Below are positions 50,105 through 62,687 of a stretch of DNA of 64,000 bases, piece after piece. The number at the start of each line of letters is the position of its first letter. Position 1 is the first letter of the stretch. The notes beneath the pieces were generated by a model. The model was not told the DNA's origin and did not search any database. It saw only the letters and a list, made by a program, of their open reading frames with translations. Both the position numbers and the translations under genes were made by a program. The stretch is from the NCBI GenBank assembly GCA_963817905.1, contig CAWFPS010000002.1, positions 434,001-498,000 on the forward strand, given 5' to 3'. This DNA comes from VRUE01 sp963817905. GTDB taxonomy: Bacteria > Actinomycetota > Thermoleophilia > Solirubrobacterales > 70-9.

Positions 50105-51414
50105 GCGTTGAGAGAGAGCCGATCGGGGTGATCGGGGTCGGCTGGGTCGGCCTGGTCACCGCTGCCTGCTTTGCCGAGGTCGGTCACCGGGTTATCGCCC
50201 GCGACATCCTGCCCGAGAAGGTCGAGGCGCTCTCGCGCGGCGAGATCACGATCCACGAGCCGGGCCTCGACGAGCTGCTCAAGCGAAATGCCGAACGGCT
50301 CACCTTCACCACCGACATGTCGGAGCTGCTGGGCGGGGCGCGGCTGCTCTTCGCCTGCGTCGACACGCCGCCGACGCGCTCGGGCGACGCCGACCTCTCT
50401 CGCGTCCGCTCGGTGATCGACGACCTCCCCGCCGACAGCGAGCACGTGCTGGTGATGAAGAGCACGGTGCCGGCCGGCACCGGCAACTCGATCCGCCGCG
50501 ACCGCCCGGGCCTCACCTACGTCTCCTGCCCCGAGTTCCTCAAGGAGGGCTCGGCGGTCGAGGACTTCCTCAACCCCGACCGGGTCGTGATCGGCGCCGA
50601 TCGGGGCGACGAGGCAGCCGGCGACGCCGTCGCCGACCTCTACGAGCCGCTCGGCGGCGAGATCGTCCGCACCGACGTCGCCAGCGCCGAGATGATCAAG
50701 CTCGCCTCAAACGCCTTCCTCGCGACCAAGATCTCCTTCGTCAACGAGATCGCCAACGTCTGCGAGAAGGTCGGCGCCGACGTCGCCGAAGTCGCCCGCG
50801 GCATGGGGCTCGACCAGCGCATCGGCCCTTCCTTCCTGCGAGCCGGGATCGGCTACGGGGGTTCATGTTTCCCAAAGGATGTCTCGGCGCTGAAGATGTT
50901 GGCCGGCAACAGCGGCTACCACTTCCAGCTGCTCGGGGCGGTGATCGAAGTCAACGAGCTGCAGAAGCGTCGGGTGGTGCAGAAGCTGCAGAAGCACCTG
51001 GGCTCGCTGGTCGGCAAGCGGGTCGCCCTGCTCGGCCTCGCCTTCAAGCCGCACACCGACGACATGCGCGAAGCATCGAGTTTGGTGTTGGCGGCGCGGC
51101 TGGAAGGGGAGGGGGCCGAGGTGGCCGCCTATGACCCGGTGGCCGCCGGTGCCGCCCGTGAGATGTTCGACGGGGTCGAGTTCCGCGACTCCGCGCTTGA
51201 GGCCCTCGACGGTGCCGACGCGGCGATCCTGGTCACCGAGTGGCCCGAGTTCGCCGAGCTGGACTGGCGCGCGGCGGCGGAGAAGATGGCCCAGCCGTTG
51301 CTGATCGACGGTCGCAACTTCCTCGACGCCGGCCTGCTCGAGGCAGCCGGTTTCCGCTACGAGGGGATCGGCCGCGCGGTCGATGCGCCCGTTCAAGCGG
51401 AACCCGCCTCCTAG
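50101..51414 (+). CDS. UDP-glucose/GDP-mannose dehydrogenase
   Basis: A 437-residue enzyme with NAD domain GVGWVGLVTAACFAEVGHRV, middle domain ending CSASEMIKLASNAFLATKISFVNEIANVCEKVGADVAEVARGMGLDQRIG, and the catalytic Cys in GYGGSCFPKDVSALK. The C-terminal UDP-binding domain reads VALLGLAFKPHTDDMREASSLVLAARL. It oxidises a nucleotide sugar twice to the uronate, most often UDP-glucuronate for an envelope glycan. Four-nt overlap with the LCP gene upstream; its stop codon forms part of the palindrome at 51411-51509. Confidence 0.94.
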   Translation: MSVEREPIGVIGVGWVGLVTAACFAEVGHRVIARDILPEKVEALSRGEITIHEPGLDELLKRNAERLTFTTDMSELLGGARLLFACVDTPPTRSGDADLSRVRSVIDDLPADSEHVLVMKSTVPAGTGNSIRRDRPGLTYVSCPEFLKEGSAVEDFLNPDRVVIGADRGDEAAGDAVADLYEPLGGEIVRTDVASAEMIKLASNAFLATKISFVNEIANVCEKVGADVAEVARGMGLDQRIGPSFLRAGIGYGGSCFPKDVSALKMLAGNSGYHFQLLGAVIEVNELQKRRVVQKLQKHLGSLVGKRVALLGLAFKPHTDDMREASSLVLAARLEGEGAEVAAYDPVAAGAAREMFDGVEFRDSALEALDGADAAILVTEWPEFAELDWRAAAEKMAQPLLIDGRNFLDAGLLEAAGFRYEGIGRAVDAPVQAEPAS

Positions 51415-51509
51415 TGTCCCCGGCCAAGCAGACCAAGGACGCAGGGAGCGTGGCGTGCTCTGCACGCGAGCGACCGAGGACGCCGGTATGTGCCGGCGGG
51501 GGACACTAG
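51411..51509. repeat. Long imperfect palindromic element R
   Basis: CTAGTGTCCCC (51411-51421) pairs perfectly with GGGGACACTAG (51499-51509). The centre folds as GCGTGC-TCT-GCACGC. The outer arm contains the stop codon of the dehydrogenase (51412-51414), and the following GTG start at 51510 is directly after it. It fills the whole intergenic gap of an otherwise dense operon. Confidence 0.8.
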
Positions 51510-52544
51510 GTGCAGGCAATAGTTCTAGTCGGTGGGGAGGGGACGCGGCTGCGGCCGCTGACCGAGACCGTGCCCAAGCCGGCGCTGACGCTTGTCGACC
51601 GGCCCTTCCTCGCCTACATGATCGAGTGGCTGGCGGGGCACGGCGTCACCGAGGTCGTGCTCGCCTGCGGATTCCTGCCCGACGTCCTGCGCGAGGCGCT
51701 GGCCGGCGAGGAGGAGCGCGCCGGGGTCTCGATCGCTTACGTGGTCGAGCCGGAGCGGCGCGGCACCGCGGGCGCGATCCGCTTCGCGGCCGACGAGCTC
51801 GGCGACCGCCTCGACGACCGTTTCCTGGCCCTCAATGGCGACGTCCTCACCGACCTCGACCTCACCGCCCTGCTGGCAGCCCACGCCAACCACCGTTCCG
51901 CTGTTCCTTCTCCGCGAATAGAGGGGCAAACGCACAGCGCAACGGGTGGGGTGGGGACGATTGCCCTGCACCCGGTCGAGGACTCCTCCGCCTACGGGCT
52001 GGTCAGCACCGATGCGGACGGCGAGGTGCTCGAGTTCACCGAGAAGACCGGCGAGGCCGTCCCCGGCGAGATCAACGCCGGCATGTACGTGCTGGAGCGC
52101 TCGGTGCTCGACCTGATCCCGCCCGGCGAGGAGGTCTCGATCGAGCGCGACGTCTTCCCGCGGCTGGTCGGCAACGGGCTGCACGGCTTGCGCTTGGACG
52201 GGTACTGGATGGACATCGGCACCCCGGAGCGTTACCTGCGGGCGAGCTGGGACATCCTTGAGCGCCGCGTCGAGACGCGGGTCGAGCCGACCGCGCCCGG
52301 CCTGCTCGTCGCGCCGGGCGCCGAGATCGCCACCGACGCGACCGTGGGTCCCCGGGCAGTGCTCGGTCCGGGCTGCCGAGTTGGGTCCGGAGCAGAGGTC
52401 AGCGAATCGATTCTGCTCGACGGCTGCGAGGTCGGGGAGAAGGCGCGGGTGCGCGGCTCGATCCTTGCGGCCGGGGTCGAGGTCTCGCCGGGCGCGAGCC
52501 TCGAAGGGGATGTGGTCGGCGACGGCGAAAGTGTCCCGGCCTGA
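51510..52544 (+). CDS. Sugar-1-phosphate nucleotidyltransferase with left-handed beta-helix end
   Basis: A 344-residue protein, GTG start directly after the palindromic element. The nucleotidyl domain begins AIVLVGGEGTRLRPLTETVPKPALTLVDRPFLAYMIEWL and has LALNGDVLTDLDL plus EFTEKTGEAVPGEINAGMYVL and DGYWMDIGTPERYL. The C-terminal part is a hexapeptide-repeat beta helix (VAPGAEIATDATVGPRAVLGPGCRVGSGAEV). It activates a sugar phosphate with GTP, UTP or dTTP; mannose-1-phosphate or glucose-1-phosphate are candidates. Its stop overlaps the next start. Confidence 0.9.
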   Translation: MQAIVLVGGEGTRLRPLTETVPKPALTLVDRPFLAYMIEWLAGHGVTEVVLACGFLPDVLREALAGEEERAGVSIAYVVEPERRGTAGAIRFAADELGDRLDDRFLALNGDVLTDLDLTALLAAHANHRSAVPSPRIEGQTHSATGGVGTIALHPVEDSSAYGLVSTDADGEVLEFTEKTGEAVPGEINAGMYVLERSVLDLIPPGEEVSIERDVFPRLVGNGLHGLRLDGYWMDIGTPERYLRASWDILERRVETRVEPTAPGLLVAPGAEIATDATVGPRAVLGPGCRVGSGAEVSESILLDGCEVGEKARVRGSILAAGVEVSPGASLEGDVVGDGESVPA

Positions 52545-53515
52545 TGCTCGACGATATCCTCGCCATTCCCGATCACCTCGGCGACGCCCTCTGGCGGGTC
52601 GAGTCGGCCCGGCTGGAGCCGTTCGAGGCGGCCGGCCTGGCGGTCTGCGGCATGGGCGGCTCGGCGATCGGCGGCGAGCTTGCCGCCGCGGCCCTGGGCG
52701 GGAGCCTCACCGGCCCCCTGCTCACCGTGCGGGGCTACGAGCTACCCGCCTGGCTGACCTCCGAGTGGACCGTGCTCTGCTCCAGCTACTCGGGCGAAAC
52801 CGAGGAGACGCTCGCCTGCTTCGCGGCCGCGGGAGAGCTGGGCGCCAGGCGGATCGTCGCCAGTACCGGCGGTGAGCTTGTCGCCGACGCCCGCGAGAAC
52901 GAGGTGCCGGTGATCGGGCTGCCGGGAATCCTGCCGGCGCCGCGCACCGCCGTCGCCTACATGCTCGTAACAGCGGCCGAGATCGCCGCCCTGGCCGGCC
53001 TCGCGCCCAGCCTGCGCGCCGAGATCGAGGCCGCCGCGACCATTCTCTCCGAGCGATCCGAGGACCTGCAAGCGCGTGCCGCCGAGGTGGCCGAATGGAT
53101 TGGCAGGGGCGTTCCGGTCATCTGCGGCGCCGGCCTCACCGCGCCGGTGGCGCGGCGCTGGAAGACCCAGGTCAACGAGAACGCCGAGATGCCCGCCTTC
53201 TACTCCGAGCTGCCCGAGGCCGACCACAACGAGATCTGCGGCTGGGGCGGGGACTCCCTCGTCGCCGTCCTGCTCGAGGACGACGACCAGCACCCGCGCC
53301 TGCGCCGCCGCTTCAAGCTGACCGGCGAATCGATCGCCGACGCCGGCGCCGAGGTCGTCTGGATCGAGACCGAGGGCGAGACCCGCACCGCCCGCCTGCT
53401 CTGGGCGACGATGCTCGGCGACCTCGTCTCCCTCAAGCTGGCGGAGGCCCATGGAGTAGATCCACTCCCGGTTACCGCCATCGACGACTTCAAGTCGGCT
53501 CTCGGCCGCCCCTAG
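52544..53515 (+). CDS. Bifunctional phosphoglucose/phosphomannose isomerase family protein
   Basis: A 323-residue SIS-domain enzyme. Motifs: LAVCGMGGSAIGGELAAAAL, LCSSYSGETEETLACFAAA, and the base Glu/His in WKTQVNENAEMPAFYSELPEADHNEICGWG. It interconverts fructose-6-phosphate with glucose-6- or mannose-6-phosphate. It begins within the nucleotidyltransferase stop (TGATG), so the two probably supply an activated hexose for the LCP-linked polymer. Confidence 0.92.
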   Translation: MLDDILAIPDHLGDALWRVESARLEPFEAAGLAVCGMGGSAIGGELAAAALGGSLTGPLLTVRGYELPAWLTSEWTVLCSSYSGETEETLACFAAAGELGARRIVASTGGELVADARENEVPVIGLPGILPAPRTAVAYMLVTAAEIAALAGLAPSLRAEIEAAATILSERSEDLQARAAEVAEWIGRGVPVICGAGLTAPVARRWKTQVNENAEMPAFYSELPEADHNEICGWGGDSLVAVLLEDDDQHPRLRRRFKLTGESIADAGAEVVWIETEGETRTARLLWATMLGDLVSLKLAEAHGVDPLPVTAIDDFKSALGRP

Positions 53516-53562
53516 CACCTCGTATCCTTCTCCTGGCCTAAGACAAGAATCGAAAGGAATCG

Positions 53563-54984
<1,422 letters not shown>

Positions 54985-54987
54985 CCC

Positions 54988-55998
54988 GTGCGCGCGATGG
55001 TTCTAGCCGCCGGGCTCGGCACCCGGCTGCGCCCGGTCACCTACGCGGTGCCGAAGCCGATGGTGCCGGTGGCCAACCGGCCGGTGATGGAGCACAGCGT
55101 GCGGTTGCTCGCCCGCCATGGCTTCGGCGAGGCGATTGCCAACCTGCACTGGTTCCCGGAGGCGATCGAGGGTCACTTCGGCGACGGGTCGCAGTTCGGC
55201 CTCAAGCTCTCCTACAGCCGCGAGGAGCACCTCTTGGGAACGGCGGGAGGGGTTCGCAACGCCGGCGGCTTCCTGGGCGATTCGTTTTTGGTCGTGGCCG
55301 GCGACGCACTGACCGATCTCGACCTTGCCGCCATGCGCGAGTTCCACGAATCCCACGACGGCATCGCGACGATGGCCACCAAGCGGGTTGCCGATACCGA
55401 CCAGTACGGCGTTGTCATCGCCGGCGAAGACGGTCGCATCCAGGGCTTCCAAGAGAAGCCTGACCCGGCGGAGGCCCTCTCGGACCTCGCCAATACCTGC
55501 ATCTACATGTTCGACGCCCAGATCTTCGGCTACTTCCCCGAGCCGGGGACGAGCAAGGCGGCCGGGCCCGGCGATCCGGACGGCTTCGCCGACTGGGCGA
55601 TGGATGTCTTCCCGGCCCTGCTCGAGAACGACATCCCCTTCTACTCGCACGAGATCGACGCTTACTGGAACGACATCGGCAACCTCGACGAGTTGCGCCA
55701 GGGCAACCTCGACGCGCTGCACGGCAAGGTCGAGATCGAGCCGGGCGCTCCCGAGGTCGCCGAGGGCATCCGCGCGGCGAGCTCGCTGGAGGGGGCAGAG
55801 GTCGAAGGTCCGGTGCTGGTCGGCTCCGCTGTGGAGATCGGCGCCGGCGTTCGCATCCAGGGACCGGCGATCGTCGGCGACGGCTGCCGGATCGGCCCGG
55901 GGGCCTGGGTGCGCGACTCGATCCTCCTCGCCGGTGCCGAGCTGCCGGCCGAGGCGATGCTGATCGGCGCCATCGCGGGTCGCGTCGCCAAGTCCTGA
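54988..55998 (+). CDS. Sugar-1-phosphate nucleotidyltransferase, second copy
   Basis: A 336-residue protein with a GTG start (ATG at codon 4 is an alternative), 3 nt after ahcY. It begins RAMVLAAGLGTRLRPVTYAVPKPMVPVANRPVMEHSVRLL. Further markers are LVVAGDALTDLDLAAM, QEKPDPAEALSDLANTCIYMFD and DAYWNDIGNLDELRQGN, then a short hexapeptide-repeat end (AGVRIQGPAIVGDGCRIGPGAWV). It is related to the enzyme encoded at 51510 but not identical in specificity markers, so two different activated sugars may be made. Confidence 0.9.
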   Translation: MRAMVLAAGLGTRLRPVTYAVPKPMVPVANRPVMEHSVRLLARHGFGEAIANLHWFPEAIEGHFGDGSQFGLKLSYSREEHLLGTAGGVRNAGGFLGDSFLVVAGDALTDLDLAAMREFHESHDGIATMATKRVADTDQYGVVIAGEDGRIQGFQEKPDPAEALSDLANTCIYMFDAQIFGYFPEPGTSKAAGPGDPDGFADWAMDVFPALLENDIPFYSHEIDAYWNDIGNLDELRQGNLDALHGKVEIEPGAPEVAEGIRAASSLEGAEVEGPVLVGSAVEIGAGVRIQGPAIVGDGCRIGPGAWVRDSILLAGAELPAEAMLIGAIAGRVAKS

Positions 55999-56014
55999 CG
56001 CTTTCCTGACACTC

Positions 56015-56034
56015 TGCGCACCACGCGTGCGCCG
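56015..56034. repeat. 20-nt dispersed hairpin repeat, copy 2
   Basis: TGCGCACCACGCGTGCGCCG matches 17977-17996 at 19 of 20 positions, and both are followed by a CCGYACGRTCGRGG stretch and an ATG. GCGCAC pairs with GTGCGC around CACGC. Here it lies just before comF. Confidence 0.6.
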
Positions 56035-56054
56035 CCGCCCCGCACGATCGGGGC

Positions 56055-56678
56055 ATGAACCCTCTTCAGGTTGTCGCCGCCGCCCTGATCCCCCCTCTCT
56101 GCGCTGCCTGCGGGCGCGGTTGCCGGTCCGGTGCCGTGCTCTGCAACCGCTGCGCCCGCCGCCTCGCCGACGCCGAGCCACTGGCCGGCAGCGGTCCCCC
56201 CGGCCTCGATCGCGCCTGGTCCTCGGCCCCCCACGAAGGCGTGGCGCGGGACCTGGTCGCGGCGCTCAAGTTCCGCCGCCTGCTGCCGGTCGCGGCGACG
56301 ATGGCGGAGCGGATCGAGTGGCTGGCGCCCGCCAGCCTGCTCAGCGGCACGATCGTGCCGGTTCCCACCGCCCGGCTGCGCTCGCTGGGGCGCGGTTTCG
56401 ACCCCGCCGCCGAGATCGCCGCGGCGCTCGCCGGGCGCACCGGGGCACCGCTCTCGCCCTGCCTCGCGCGCAGCGGCGGTGGCCGCCAGGTCGGCAGGCG
56501 GCGAGCGCAGCGGATCGGCCAGCCGCCCCACGTGCGGCTGCGCGCCGCGGCGCCGCGCAGCGTCCTGCTCATCGACGACGTCCTCACCACCGGCGCGACG
56601 CTCTCCGCCTGCGCCGCGGCGTTGCGTGCCGGCGGCGCGATCCGGGTAGCGGCAATCACCTTTACCCGACGCCCTTAG
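56055..56678 (+). CDS. comF: ComF-family phosphoribosyltransferase-like protein
   Basis: A 207-residue protein. The N-terminal Cys cluster (CAACGRGC ... CNRCARRLAD) is a zinc ribbon. The C-terminal type-I PRTase domain has VPVPTARLRSLGRGFDPAAEIAAAL and the PRPP loop VLLIDDVLTTGATLSACAAAL. In naturally competent bacteria ComF proteins act in DNA uptake; the enzymatic reaction is unknown. Order comF-hpf-secA-prfB is conserved in many bacteria, which supports the call. Confidence 0.93.
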   Translation: MNPLQVVAAALIPPLCAACGRGCRSGAVLCNRCARRLADAEPLAGSGPPGLDRAWSSAPHEGVARDLVAALKFRRLLPVAATMAERIEWLAPASLLSGTIVPVPTARLRSLGRGFDPAAEIAAALAGRTGAPLSPCLARSGGGRQVGRRRAQRIGQPPHVRLRAAAPRSVLLIDDVLTTGATLSACAAALRAGGAIRVAAITFTRRP

Positions 56679-56716
56679 GGGCGTAGCATCGTTGGACCGA
56701 CACCCAAGGAGGAGAT

Positions 56717-57064
56717 ATGCGGATCGAGATTCGTGGGCGCAACGTCGAGGTCACCGACGAGATGCGGGAGCACGTCTTGAAACGCTTCCGGCGGATCGGC
56801 AAGCAGGTCTCGGAGCTGGCCACCCTCGATGTCGAGTTGCACGAAGAGCGCAATCCCTCGATCGCCGACAGCCAGGTCGCCGAGGCGACGCTGCGGCTGA
56901 AGGGCGTCACCCTGCGGGCGCGAGAGTGCTCGCCGAGCATGGGGCACACGATTCACGAGCTGGCCGAGGACATCCGCCGCCAGGTCAAGAAGCACCGCGA
57001 GTTGCGCCGCAAGCGGGCGAGGACGCGCCGGGCCGTCGCGCGAATGCGCGGGCGGACGGCCTGA
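56717..57064 (+). CDS. hpf: Ribosome hibernation-promoting factor, short form
   Basis: A 115-residue protein with AAGGAGG 4 nt before the ATG. It has the HPF/YfiA fold: MRIEIRGRNVEVTDEMREHVLKRFRRIGKQV and ATLDVELHEERNPSIADSQVAEATLRLKGVTLRARECSPSMGHTIHELAEDIRRQVKKHRELRRKRA. It would bind the 30S mRNA/tRNA channel and silence ribosomes. The C-terminal dimerisation domain of long HPF, the usual form in actinobacteria, is absent. Instead it ends in an Arg-rich tail. Confidence 0.92.
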   Translation: MRIEIRGRNVEVTDEMREHVLKRFRRIGKQVSELATLDVELHEERNPSIADSQVAEATLRLKGVTLRARECSPSMGHTIHELAEDIRRQVKKHRELRRKRARTRRAVARMRGRTA

Positions 57065-57076
57065 CCGATCCGGCGT

Positions 57077-57153
57077 GGGGCACCTCCCGCCCTGCCAATT
57101 GCCGGTCTAATGAGACCGGCAATTTGAGTATCCGCCGGTTCGGGAGGCGCCCC
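57077..57153. terminator. Nested hairpin between hpf and secA
   Basis: AATTGCCGGTCT pairs with AGACCGGCAATT (57097-57124) around AATG and is followed by TTTG on the plus strand. An outer stem GGGGCACCTCCCG (57077-57089) pairs with CGGGAGGCGCCCC (57141-57153), one mismatch. The inner hairpin looks like a real terminator for hpf; the outer arms make it a longer palindromic element. Confidence 0.7.
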
Positions 57154-57236
57154 CCGCAACCTCACAAGTTGGCGTCTCCTCTGGACCGTGCGACCCAAGG
57201 GCGCGGGGACTCAGGTAGTAGCTACTCTCTTGAGCA

Positions 57237-60080
<2,844 letters not shown>

Positions 60081-60086
60081 GGGCGG

Positions 60087-60227
60087 TCCCGGCAGGGGTT
60101 CCGCTTAACCCGAGGAGCATCCCGGCAGGGGTTCCACTTAACTTTTTCGAGGAGCGGAGATTGCTTGACGCGCGAGGCGTTGGCGGCGAACAAGTACAAG
60201 ACGTTCCACCCCTGCCGGGATGCTCCT
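60087..60227. repeat. Palindromic repeat family Q, copy 2 (with partial tandem copy)
   Basis: Arms AGGAGCATCCCGGCAGGGGT (60113-60132) and its exact complement (60208-60227) are perfect over 20 bp. The interior has AAAAAGTTAAGTGGAACCCC and GGTGGAACGTCTTGTACTT on the reverse strand, as in copy 1 at 37915. A partial unit TCCCGGCAGGGGTTCCGCTT (60087-60106) precedes it. It lies right after secA. Confidence 0.9.
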
Positions 60228-60246
60228 TGAGCTAACGAGTGCCTCC

Positions 60247-60660
60247 GTGAATCACGACTCGGTCCGCAAGTTCATCCACGCCTTCAACGAGCGGGACCTT
60301 GATGCATTCGTAGAGGTGCTCGATCCTGAGATTGAGCTTCACTCGATGAAGGGGTTGCGGAAGGGTAGGGATGCGGCGCGGGTCTGGGCTACGCGGCCGC
60401 CCGGGGGGGTGCAGCAGACGATCGAGCTGGATGAGCTCACTGAGGACGACACCGAGTCTGGGGGTGGTCGGGCGCTGGCTTTGATCAGGCGGGTCTGGCG
60501 TTGGGACGAAGATGGATCGCACGCTTCGACAGACGAGATCGCGTGGCTATTCGAACTTCGCGAGCACCGGGTGAGGAGCTGGCGCCCCTTCGAGGACCGC
60601 GCGGCGGCCTGGCGGGCGTACCATGGTGGGGATGGAGGCAGCAGCCGCATCGAACCGTGA
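60247..60660 (+). CDS. SnoaL-like (NTF2-fold) protein, second type
   Basis: A protein of about 137 residues, GTG 60247 after the repeat element. It reads VNHDSVRKFIHAFNERDLDAFVEVLDPEIELHSMKGLRKGRDAARVWATRP with the NTF2-fold pattern and ends EIAWLFELREHRVRSWRPFEDRAAAWRAYHG. Binding or isomerase function is unknown. It overlaps the methyltransferase start by about 30 bp. Together these two genes interrupt the conserved secA-prfB neighbourhood. Confidence 0.78.
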   Translation: MNHDSVRKFIHAFNERDLDAFVEVLDPEIELHSMKGLRKGRDAARVWATRPPGGVQQTIELDELTEDDTESGGGRALALIRRVWRWDEDGSHASTDEIAWLFELREHRVRSWRPFEDRAAAWRAYHGGDGGSSRIEP

Positions 60661-61501
60661 GGCCGCCGAGGCTTGGAGCGGCCCCCTGTTCGAGACCTTC
60701 GTCCGCTTTCGCGACCTGGCGATCAACGGCCTCGGCGCGCACGGCGAGATGGCGATGGCGGCGCACCCGCCGCGCCCCGGCGACCGCGTCGTCGACCTCG
60801 GTTGCGGCTTCGGCGACACCACGCAGCGACTCGCCGGGCTGGTCGGGGAGGACGGAGAAGCGCTCGGGGTCGACGTCTCGGAGCCCTTCATCGAGATGGC
60901 GCGCGAGGAGGCCGGGCAGGCCGGGGTCGCGAACGTCCGCTTCGCCGTCGGCGATGTGCAGGCGACCGAGTTCGGGGAGAGCTTCGACTACGCCTTCTCG
61001 CGGATGGGGATCATGTTCTTCGCCAACCCGGTGCAGGCATTGCGCAACGTCTGCCGGGCGCTGGCGCCGGGCGGGCAGCTCTGCGCGGTGGTCTGGCGGC
61101 GCAAGCTCGATAACGAGTGGGTCCACCGGGCCGAGCAGGTGGTCGAGCAGTATCTCGACCACCCAGAGGAGACCGACCAGCCGACCTGCGGTCCCGGCCC
61201 GTTCTCGATGGCCAACGCCGACACGGTCAGCGAGCAGCTCAAGATTGCCGGCTTCGAGGAGATCGCGCTGCGGCGCTGCGACCTGCCGTTGAAGATCGGC
61301 AACGACCTCGAGCACGCGGTCGAGTTCAACATGGCACTCGGCCCCGCAGGCGAGGTGCTGCGCCTCTGGGAAGACCGGATCGACGAGATCCGTCCCAAGG
61401 TGGCCGCCGAGCTGCGCGAGGCGCTGGCCGGCTTCGAGACCCCCGACGGCTTCTACGCCCCGGCCTCGACTTGGATCATCAGCGCCCGCGCCCCGCAGTA
61501 G
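60632..61501 (+). CDS. Class I SAM-dependent methyltransferase
   Basis: A 289-residue enzyme from ATG 60632 (ATG 60623 is an alternative; GGTGGGG lies between). SAM-binding motif I is DRVVDLGCGFGDTTQRLAGLVG and the acidic residue ending strand 2 is in GEALGVDVSEPFIEMA. RFAVGDVQATEFGESFDYAFSRMGIMFFANPVQALRNVCRALAPGGQLCAVVW follows, and a C-terminal helical insertion (LEHAVEFNMALGP). Substrate unknown; the similar small-molecule methyltransferases act on quinones, sterols or antibiotics. A family P repeat follows immediately after the stop. Confidence 0.85.
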   Translation: MEAAAASNREAAEAWSGPLFETFVRFRDLAINGLGAHGEMAMAAHPPRPGDRVVDLGCGFGDTTQRLAGLVGEDGEALGVDVSEPFIEMAREEAGQAGVANVRFAVGDVQATEFGESFDYAFSRMGIMFFANPVQALRNVCRALAPGGQLCAVVWRRKLDNEWVHRAEQVVEQYLDHPEETDQPTCGPGPFSMANADTVSEQLKIAGFEEIALRRCDLPLKIGNDLEHAVEFNMALGPAGEVLRLWEDRIDEIRPKVAAELREALAGFETPDGFYAPASTWIISARAPQ

Positions 61502-61553
61502 CGAACTGCATCAGCTTTTAGGTCCAGCAGGCGGAGAAGTCGATGCAGTTCGG
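61502..61553. repeat. Palindromic repeat family P, copy 3
   Basis: CGAACTGCATCAGCTTTTAG and, at the other end, AGAAGTCGATGCAGTTCGG form the arms. Read on the minus strand its loop CCGCCTGCTGGACCT matches copy 2 (CGGCCTGCTGGGCCT), so this copy is inverted relative to copies 1 and 2. It lies between the methyltransferase stop and prfB. Confidence 0.88.
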
Positions 61554-61570
61554 TCCAATAGGCTGTTGGC

Positions 61571-62687
61571 ATGGCTGAGGCCGCGCAAACCGAGTCGGTG
61601 CCCGCGCGGCTGGCCGAGATCCGCCGGCAGTTGAAGCTGCTCGCGGACTATCTTTGACCCGGCTTCGCTGGAGGGAGAGGTCGAGCGGCTGGAGGGGGCG
61701 ATGCAGGCGCCCGGCTTCTGGGACGACCAGGGAGCCGCGGCCCGCACCTCGGCGGCGCACGCGCGGGCGCAGCGCAAGCTGAAGACCTTCCGCGAGCTCG
61801 AAGCCGAGGCGGGCGACCTCGACGAGCTGGCCGAGATGGCGGCGGAGGACGAGGAGATGGCGAGCGAGCTGGCGACGCAGCTGGACTCGGTCGAGCGGCG
61901 GCTCGACGCGATGGAAGAGGCGCGGCTGTTCAGCGGCGAGTACGACTCCGGCGACGCCGTGGTCACCGTCCACGCCGGTGCCGGCGGCACCGACTCTCAG
62001 GACTGGGCCGAGATGCTCCTGCGCATGTACCTGCGCTGGGCCGAGGGCCGCGGCTTCGAGGTCGAGATGAAGGAGGCCTCGCCGGGGGAGGAGGCGGGGT
62101 TGAAGTCGGCGACCTTCATCGCCCGCGGCGAGAACGCCTACGGGCTCTTCGCCGCCGAGCGCGGCGTCCACCGGCTGGTGCGGATCTCCCCCTTCGACTC
62201 CTCGGCGCGGCGCCACACCAGCTTCGCCCAGCTCGATGTCGGGCCGCTGGTCGACGAGGGGGTCGAGGTCGAGGTCGACGACGCCGACCTGCGCATCGAC
62301 ACCTACCGCGCCTCCGGCGCCGGCGGCCAGCACGTCAACAAGACCGACTCGGCGGTGCGCATCACCCACATTCCCACCGGCGTCGTCGTGCAGTGCCAAA
62401 ACGAGCGCTCACAGACCCAAAACAAGGCGGTGGCGATGCAGTTCCTGCGCTCGAAGCTGATCGAGCTGGAGGAGCGCAAGCGGGCCGAGGAGCTGGCCAA
62501 GGAGCGTGGCGAGGTCAAGGACGTCGCCTGGGGCTCGCAGATCCGCAGCTACTTCCTCCATCCCGACCAGCGGGTGAAGGACCACCGGACCGGACACGAG
62601 GCCGGCGACGCCCAGCGCGTGCTCGACGGCGACCTCGACGAGTTCATCCGCGACTACCTGAACAAGACGGCGGCCGGGGCCTCGTAG
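61571..62687 (+). CDS. prfB: Peptide chain release factor 2 with programmed +1 frameshift
   Basis: The ATG at 61571 opens a 28-codon frame that stops at TGA 61655-61657 in the context TAT-CTT-TGA-C, the classical RF2 autoregulatory site. Slipping +1 at CTT gives the main frame (61656 on), about 371 residues in all. The codon-recognition tripeptide is S-P-F in VRISPFDSSARRHTSFA and the GGQ loop is SGAGGQHVNKTDSAVRITH. It reads UAA/UGA. When RF2 is scarce the TGA stalls and frameshifting makes more. The gene overlaps the convergent Glu-rich protein gene by 34 bp. Confidence 0.97.
61649..61658 (+). other. prfB: RF2 programmed frameshift site
   Basis: TATCTTTGAC: the ribosome slips from CTT to TTT, reading GAC after the TGA. 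The upstream Shine-Dalgarno-like stretch is weak here (GCGGACTAT), unlike the strong AGGGGG of E. coli. Confidence 0.93.

Noticed and set aside
53516..53562. SAH riboswitch upstream of ahcY
   Set aside because: The 47-bp gap is too short and has no matching structure.
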